Assembly: GCA_030533385.1 (NCBI GenBank)
Contig: JAUNJG010000002.1
Location: forward strand, 1 to 64,000
From: Eubacteriales bacterium
Lineage (GTDB): Bacteria > Bacillota > Clostridia > Lachnospirales > Lachnospiraceae
DNA: 64,000 bases
Direction: 5' to 3'
Below are positions 59,855 through 64,000 of this stretch, in pieces (position 1 is the first letter of the stretch; every line of letters begins with the position of its first letter). The translations under genes were made by a program, and so were the position numbers. Below the pieces are notes generated by a model. The model was not told where the DNA came from, made no database searches, and saw only the letters and a list, made by a program, of their open reading frames with translations.

Positions 59855-62008
59855 ATGAATATCAGCAAAGAAAGACATCGATGTCTTGGATGCATGGAAA
59901 TGTATCTCTCTTTTGATGAGGTGTGTCCCTACTGTGGGTATGCCAATGGCGCACCGCCGAAAGAAATGTACCATCTCGCTCCGGGAACCTGGCTGGAACA
60001 GCGATATCTGATTGGGAGAGTGCTTGGATTCGGGGGTTTCGGAATTACATATGTTGGATGGGATGATAAGCTAGAAAGAAAGGTGGCAGTGAAGGAGTAT
60101 CTGCCGGGAGACTGTTCCACCAGGATTCCTGGTTCTGAGGCGGTGACGGTGTTTGAAGGAGAAAAAGAAGAACAATATCACAAAGGATTTCAAATGTTCA
60201 TGGAAGAGGGGGAGAAATTGATGAAATTTCAGATGTTCCCTGCTATCGTAAATGTCTTTGACTGTTTGGAGGCCAACGGAACCGCCTATCTGATTATGGA
60301 ATATTTGGATGGATGCACTTTGAGAGAAGTTCTGGAAGAAAGAAAAAGGCTGGATATTGATGAGACGCTAAGAATGATGCTCCCTGTTATGAATGATCTG
60401 GAAAAGATTCATGAGGCGGGATTGATTCACAGAGACATTGCGCCGGACAATATTTTCATCACAAAAGAAAATAAGGTGAAGCTGCTGGATTTCGGTTCTG
60501 CACGCTATGTGACGTTGACACATAGCAAAAGTCTGAGTGTGATTATCAAGGCGGGATATGCACCTCCGGAGCAATACCAGTCTCACGGAAGACAGGGAAG
60601 CTGGACAGATGTTTACGGTTTGGCAGCGACGATGTATCGTATGTTGACGGGAATCCCCCCGGAAGATGCCATGGAAAGAATGGAAAAGGATCGTCTGGAA
60701 TTGCCGTCGAAAAATGGAGCGGATTTACTGAAAAATCAGGAGATTGCCCTGATGAACGCATTAAATACTGCTGTAGATAGCAGGACGGCCACGATGGGAG
60801 AGTTCAAAGCTCAGCTATTTTCAGAAGGAACGCTGACAAGGCAGAAAGATGAGAAAAGGGATAATCATAGCGGAAAAGGACTTCCTCTATTTTGGATGGG
60901 AACGCTGGCAGTCCTTTGTTTCTCCGCAGGAATGGGAGTCCTCTTTTTTTCCGGTTTCTCTCGAATAGGAGGGACTCCTCAGAAAAAGATGACGGCTCCC
61001 GCTACCGGACTGATAGGAAATTACAGAGGCTTTCTTTATGATGAGGTGGTAGAGGAAGCCAAAAAAAATGGAATTATACTGGAAATCGTCAATACAAGCA
61101 ACGAGGTGAACGGGGAAAAACTGACGGACGATACCATCGGTAAAATATTGAGTCAGATGCCGGAGGCAGGCACTTTTCCGAAAGACTGGGACGGAAAGCT
61201 CTCGGTGGTGGTCAGTGCCGGGACGAAGAAGAGTAAGGTGGGAAATTATGGAGGGTATTCTCTGGATGATGTGAAGGAAATGATGCAAAAAGAACATATT
61301 CTGCTGCAAGAAGGAGAGGAATTCTCAAGCAATATCATCAAGGGCTATGTGGCGGGCCAATCTTTTCCCAAGGGGGAGGAAGTGCCTGCGGGTTCTGCCG
61401 TCGTCGTAAACGTTTCTGCGGGAGAGGCAGACATAGACAAGACAAAGACGTTTCAGATGCCGGAGATGTCGGGCAAAACCTTTGGAGAGGCGCTGCAGCT
61501 GGCAGAAAGAAAGGGATTTTATGTGGGCATTTCGGAACACAGATACAGTGCGAAGGAGAAGAAGGGAACTGTTTGTGGTCAGTCGGTGCCGGCCAAAACG
61601 GAGAGCAGAGAAGGGACAGAAGTCTTTTTGGTCATCAGCGACGGGCCGGAGCAAAAGAACGTGCCGAATGTAATAGGACGAGAGCAGACAGATGCTGAAA
61701 AAGAACTGCAAGCACAAAAACTGAAAGTAAAAGTCGTCCATGATTACAATGATTCTTATGGTGCCGGATATGAAAAAGGCATCGTCATGGAACAGAGTAA
61801 AAAAGGAGGGACGACAGTGAACGAGGGAACCGAAGTTACGCTGACAATCAGCCGGGGTTCCGAACCGACGACACAGGAAAGAGCAACTAGGAGAAGCTCC
61901 GTTGGACGCGGCAGCAAAAAAACGACCCGGAATACCCAAAAGAAAAAGAGGAGACAGACTAAAGAATATAAGAAGAAATGGACGGATATCAAGCCGAGAA
62001 AGAAATAG
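59855..62008 (+). CDS. Ser/Thr protein kinase with N-terminal zinc ribbon and PASTA domains
   Basis: 717 aa. Order: zinc ribbon (CLGCMEMYLSFDEVCPYCG, residues 10-28), Hanks-type kinase (about 48-310), membrane segment (about 345-370), three to four PASTA-like repeats (about 380-665), Lys/Arg-rich tail. Kinase residues look intact: Gly loop VLGFGGFGITYVG, Lys in KVAVKEYLPG, HRDIAPDNIF, LLDFGSARY and APPEQYQ. PASTA-type kinases sense muropeptides and regulate growth and sporulation; here the outside part would be extracellular. AAAGGAG 4 bp before ATG 59855 is favoured over 59786. It is followed by a small secreted protein and a kinase-dead relative. Confidence 0.9.
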   Translation: MNISKERHRCLGCMEMYLSFDEVCPYCGYANGAPPKEMYHLAPGTWLEQRYLIGRVLGFGGFGITYVGWDDKLERKVAVKEYLPGDCSTRIPGSEAVTVFEGEKEEQYHKGFQMFMEEGEKLMKFQMFPAIVNVFDCLEANGTAYLIMEYLDGCTLREVLEERKRLDIDETLRMMLPVMNDLEKIHEAGLIHRDIAPDNIFITKENKVKLLDFGSARYVTLTHSKSLSVIIKAGYAPPEQYQSHGRQGSWTDVYGLAATMYRMLTGIPPEDAMERMEKDRLELPSKNGADLLKNQEIALMNALNTAVDSRTATMGEFKAQLFSEGTLTRQKDEKRDNHSGKGLPLFWMGTLAVLCFSAGMGVLFFSGFSRIGGTPQKKMTAPATGLIGNYRGFLYDEVVEEAKKNGIILEIVNTSNEVNGEKLTDDTIGKILSQMPEAGTFPKDWDGKLSVVVSAGTKKSKVGNYGGYSLDDVKEMMQKEHILLQEGEEFSSNIIKGYVAGQSFPKGEEVPAGSAVVVNVSAGEADIDKTKTFQMPEMSGKTFGEALQLAERKGFYVGISEHRYSAKEKKGTVCGQSVPAKTESREGTEVFLVISDGPEQKNVPNVIGREQTDAEKELQAQKLKVKVVHDYNDSYGAGYEKGIVMEQSKKGGTTVNEGTEVTLTISRGSEPTTQERATRRSSVGRGSKKTTRNTQKKKRRQTKEYKKKWTDIKPRKK

Positions 62009-62078
62009 AGAAAAGTACATCACGAAAAAGGAGACAGAGCAGGAAATATCCTAAAGACAGGGGAGACAGGAGGGAAAA

Positions 62079-62474
62079 ATGAGGAGAAGAGGCGGCATGA
62101 TGAAAAAATTTTTGATTATTCTTCTGGTGTTGACAGGAGGTTTTGCCATGGTAAAAGCGGAGGCCTTGGCCGGAAGAAGGATGCCAGGGATAAAGTTGAA
62201 AACCGCAAAGAGATATAAAAAGTATATCAAAGTAACCTGGGGCAGAAATACAAGGGTGGATGGATATAAAATTTATGCGGCGAAAGATAAAAAATTTCAT
62301 CATTGTCTCGGCGGAGTCAATGTGAAAGGTAATCATTATACAGAGTATAAAATTCGTGTGAATCAAAGGAAGCTGAAAAAGATGAGATATGTACAGATTG
62401 TCGGCTGGAAAAAGAAAAAAGGAAAAGTGTATCATACCAGACTGACGAGGCGTTCGATAAGAAAGGTAAAGTAG
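62079..62474 (+). CDS. Small secreted basic protein, fibronectin-III-like
   Basis: 131 aa. A signal peptide (MMKKFLIILLVLTGGFAMVK with AEALA as probable cleavage region) is followed by one beta-rich domain with the pattern KYIKVTWGRNTRVDGYKIYA and KMRYVQIVGWKKKKGKVY, typical of Fn3-like domains in clostridial surface proteins. It is very basic (many Lys/Arg). GGAGG before the ATG. It lies between the two kinase-type genes and may be an extracellular partner of the PASTA proteins; that is inference. Confidence 0.65.
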   Translation: MRRRGGMMKKFLIILLVLTGGFAMVKAEALAGRRMPGIKLKTAKRYKKYIKVTWGRNTRVDGYKIYAAKDKKFHHCLGGVNVKGNHYTEYKIRVNQRKLKKMRYVQIVGWKKKKGKVYHTRLTRRSIRKVK

Positions 62475-62554
62475 TTTTTCTCGTCGGAATCGTGGAAGGG
62501 ATGCGGCAAATTTTGGGATTGTAACGGTTTTTAGCTGATGAATGGAGGAAAGAA

Positions 62555-64000
62555 ATGAAAATAAGATGTATGGGATGTATGGAGGAATACGATTCTTATT
62601 TTGAGATATGCCCCCTGTGCGGTATGATGAAAAAACCCATGCGGCATCATGGATTCGGATTGAGGCCGGAAACGATATTGAACCAGAAATATATGGCGGG
62701 GGTACTCCTTGATTGTGATGACAGCACAACGACTTATATTGGATACGATTTGATGAACCTAAGGAAGGTCATTCTCAATGAGTATGAAGCATTGCCTGAA
62801 ATTGCCCCGCAGTTTTTTCGCGTGAGAATTCCGGGGTTGTTTCAGGTGTACGATACCTTTTCACAGGGGGCGAAATGGTATGTCGTCACAGAGTATGCCT
62901 CCGGCATCGCACTGGGACAGCGCATGATAGCGGAAGGGAAAATGAGCATGGAAAGGGCGCTTGAATTCATGATGCCCGTCATGGAGATATTAAACCGGAT
63001 GCACAGTCGGGGAATGTACCATTTGAGGGTCAACCCCAATGCAATTTTTCTTACAGAAAATGGGGAAGTCAAGTTGATGGTTCCGGGGGTGTACCAGTCT
63101 GTCATCGGTTCACATAGAAGAAAAAATGTTTTGTCAGAAGAATCTTTTTATATGGCTCCCGAGGTGAAGGAGGCAAAAAGGAGCGAAAGGGAAAAATCGG
63201 ATGTGTATAGCGTGTGCGCTGTATTTTATAAGATACTCACCGGAGAAGTTCCTGTCAAAGGAGCGGTGAGAGAGTGGGAGGAGGCTCTGGACGTATCAAA
63301 AAAGAGAGGAGAGATTCTCTCGGAATCTCGAAAAAATATTTTGATGAACGGCTTGCTGTTTCGGCAGGATGCTGAGACGGGGAGCATGAAAAAGTTGCTT
63401 TGGCAGTTTTCGTCCATCAGGACAATAAAAAGAGAAGGACAGACGGAGAAAGCAAGCGAGGAGAAAAAAAGAGAAGACACCCGGGAAGAACTCTGCGGAT
63501 ACCATCAAGAGGGCGAGACGCATATGGAAGAGGGGAAAAAGATAAAGAGGAAAAGAGAGGAAAGATTGCCGATGACCCTGGGATTTTTTCTTGTGTGCGG
63601 GATTGTCATCGTCGCTGTTACCAGATTTTGGTGGAGTGGCCAGACGGAGAATGTGGGGAAGAAAATAACGCAAGAGGCGTTTTCCTCCTATGTGCCAAAT
63701 CTCATCGGCAGTAATTATGAGAGGGCAAAAAAGGAAGCAGACATAGAGATAATGGATAGATTAAATGATGAGAAAAAGGCAGGAGACATATTGAAGCAGG
63801 TGCCGGAGCCGGGAACAGTGTTGCAGGAGAACCAGAAAATAAATGTGATTGTCAGTGCGGGGAGTCAAAAGGTGTCTCTAAAGGAGGCGGTAGGAATGGT
63901 CAGAGGTCGTGATAAAGAGGAAAAGATGGAAGAAGCCGGATTCCTCATAAAGAAAGAGGAAGTGGAGAGCAACATTCTTCCGGGATATGTTGTTTCCGTC
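62555..64000 (+). CDS. PASTA pseudokinase with zinc ribbon, truncated by the window end
   Basis: 482 codons visible, no stop before 64000. The layout matches the kinase at 59855: zinc ribbon (CMGCMEEYDSYFEICPLCG), kinase-fold region (about 40-285), membrane segment (LGFFLVCGIVIVAVTRFWW, near 345-363), then PASTA repeats (from about 375). Catalytic residues are lost: no Gly loop, the Lys position reads RKVILNEYEA, HRD reads YHLRVNPNAIF, and DFG reads LMVPGV. The fold-marking APE-like motif survives (MAPEVKEA). AGGAGG sits before ATG 62555. It probably binds but does not phosphorylate; it may regulate the upstream kinase. Confidence 0.85.
   Translation, partial: MKIRCMGCMEEYDSYFEICPLCGMMKKPMRHHGFGLRPETILNQKYMAGVLLDCDDSTTTYIGYDLMNLRKVILNEYEALPEIAPQFFRVRIPGLFQVYDTFSQGAKWYVVTEYASGIALGQRMIAEGKMSMERALEFMMPVMEILNRMHSRGMYHLRVNPNAIFLTENGEVKLMVPGVYQSVIGSHRRKNVLSEESFYMAPEVKEAKRSEREKSDVYSVCAVFYKILTGEVPVKGAVREWEEALDVSKKRGEILSESRKNILMNGLLFRQDAETGSMKKLLWQFSSIRTIKREGQTEKASEEKKREDTREELCGYHQEGETHMEEGKKIKRKREERLPMTLGFFLVCGIVIVAVTRFWWSGQTENVGKKITQEAFSSYVPNLIGSNYERAKKEADIEIMDRLNDEKKAGDILKQVPEPGTVLQENQKINVIVSAGSQKVSLKEAVGMVRGRDKEEKMEEAGFLIKKEEVESNILPGYVVSV

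Overview
The window reads as the chromosome of an anaerobic, spore-forming, low-to-mid GC Firmicute, most likely a Lachnospiraceae-type clostridium. The support is gatCAB tRNA amidation, spore-coat cotJ genes, a fused IICBA mannitol permease, double-cubane cluster proteins with an activase, zinc-ribbon/PASTA kinases and strong AGGAGG ribosome binding sites. No rRNA, tRNA or CRISPR array was recognised. Everything here was read by eye; no database search was run.

Layout. 1-7 kb: gatC-gatA-gatB, then a Nudix/ketopantoate-reductase fusion and an LtaS-like membrane phosphoglycerol transferase. 7.4-13.1 kb: mannitol regulon (mtlR divergent from mtlA-mtlD). 13.3-20.3 kb: glmS, a deleted IS200/IS605 remnant, thrS, an orphan eutS-eutP pair, ung and an ArsC/Spx-like protein. 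20.4-24.6 kb, minus strand: O-antigen-ligase-like protein, a secreted Ig-like protein frameshifted at a G7 tract (possible phase variation), and an iron-type alcohol dehydrogenase.

24.9-36.9 kb is the most unusual region. The minus-strand spore-coat operon cotJA-cotJB-cotJC is intact up to codon 136 of cotJC. The rest of cotJC lies in two distant pieces, at 29.6-29.7 kb and 24.9-25.0 kb. Two integrative elements, each with its own serine recombinase, separate the three pieces. Each element is flanked by a short direct repeat (11 bp for element A, 9 bp for element B). Joining the pieces at the repeats gives an uninterrupted 630-nt, 209-aa CotJC with all expected di-manganese ligand motifs. This resembles the skin element of sigK and suggests excision during sporulation. 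Element A carries a TetR regulator, a membrane protein and an alpha/beta hydrolase. Element B carries an ECF-type permease and a cassette not recognised as any named system: a 149-aa Tyr/Gly/Ser/Asp repeat protein, a terminator-like hairpin, a radical SAM protein and two tandem U32-like cysteine-rich proteins. That cassette looks like a ribosomal-peptide modification locus.

37-47.7 kb: two CobW-type GTPases, a DUF1538 membrane protein with a PII-like partner, prfC, an iron-sulfur-flavoprotein-like reductase, a double-cubane cluster protein and its activase behind a structured leader, and a small alarmone synthetase. 47.9-56.4 kb: phosphate regulon pstSCAB-phoU, a Na/Pi cotransporter and a PhoP/PhoR-type pair, with TTTACAT repeats upstream of pstS and of the cotransporter; the PstS is circularly permuted. 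56.4-59.4 kb: a candidate small RNA and a polar amino-acid ABC transporter. 59.8-64 kb: an active-looking zinc-ribbon/PASTA Ser/Thr kinase, a small secreted protein, and a second kinase-like PASTA protein lacking the catalytic residues, cut off by the window end.
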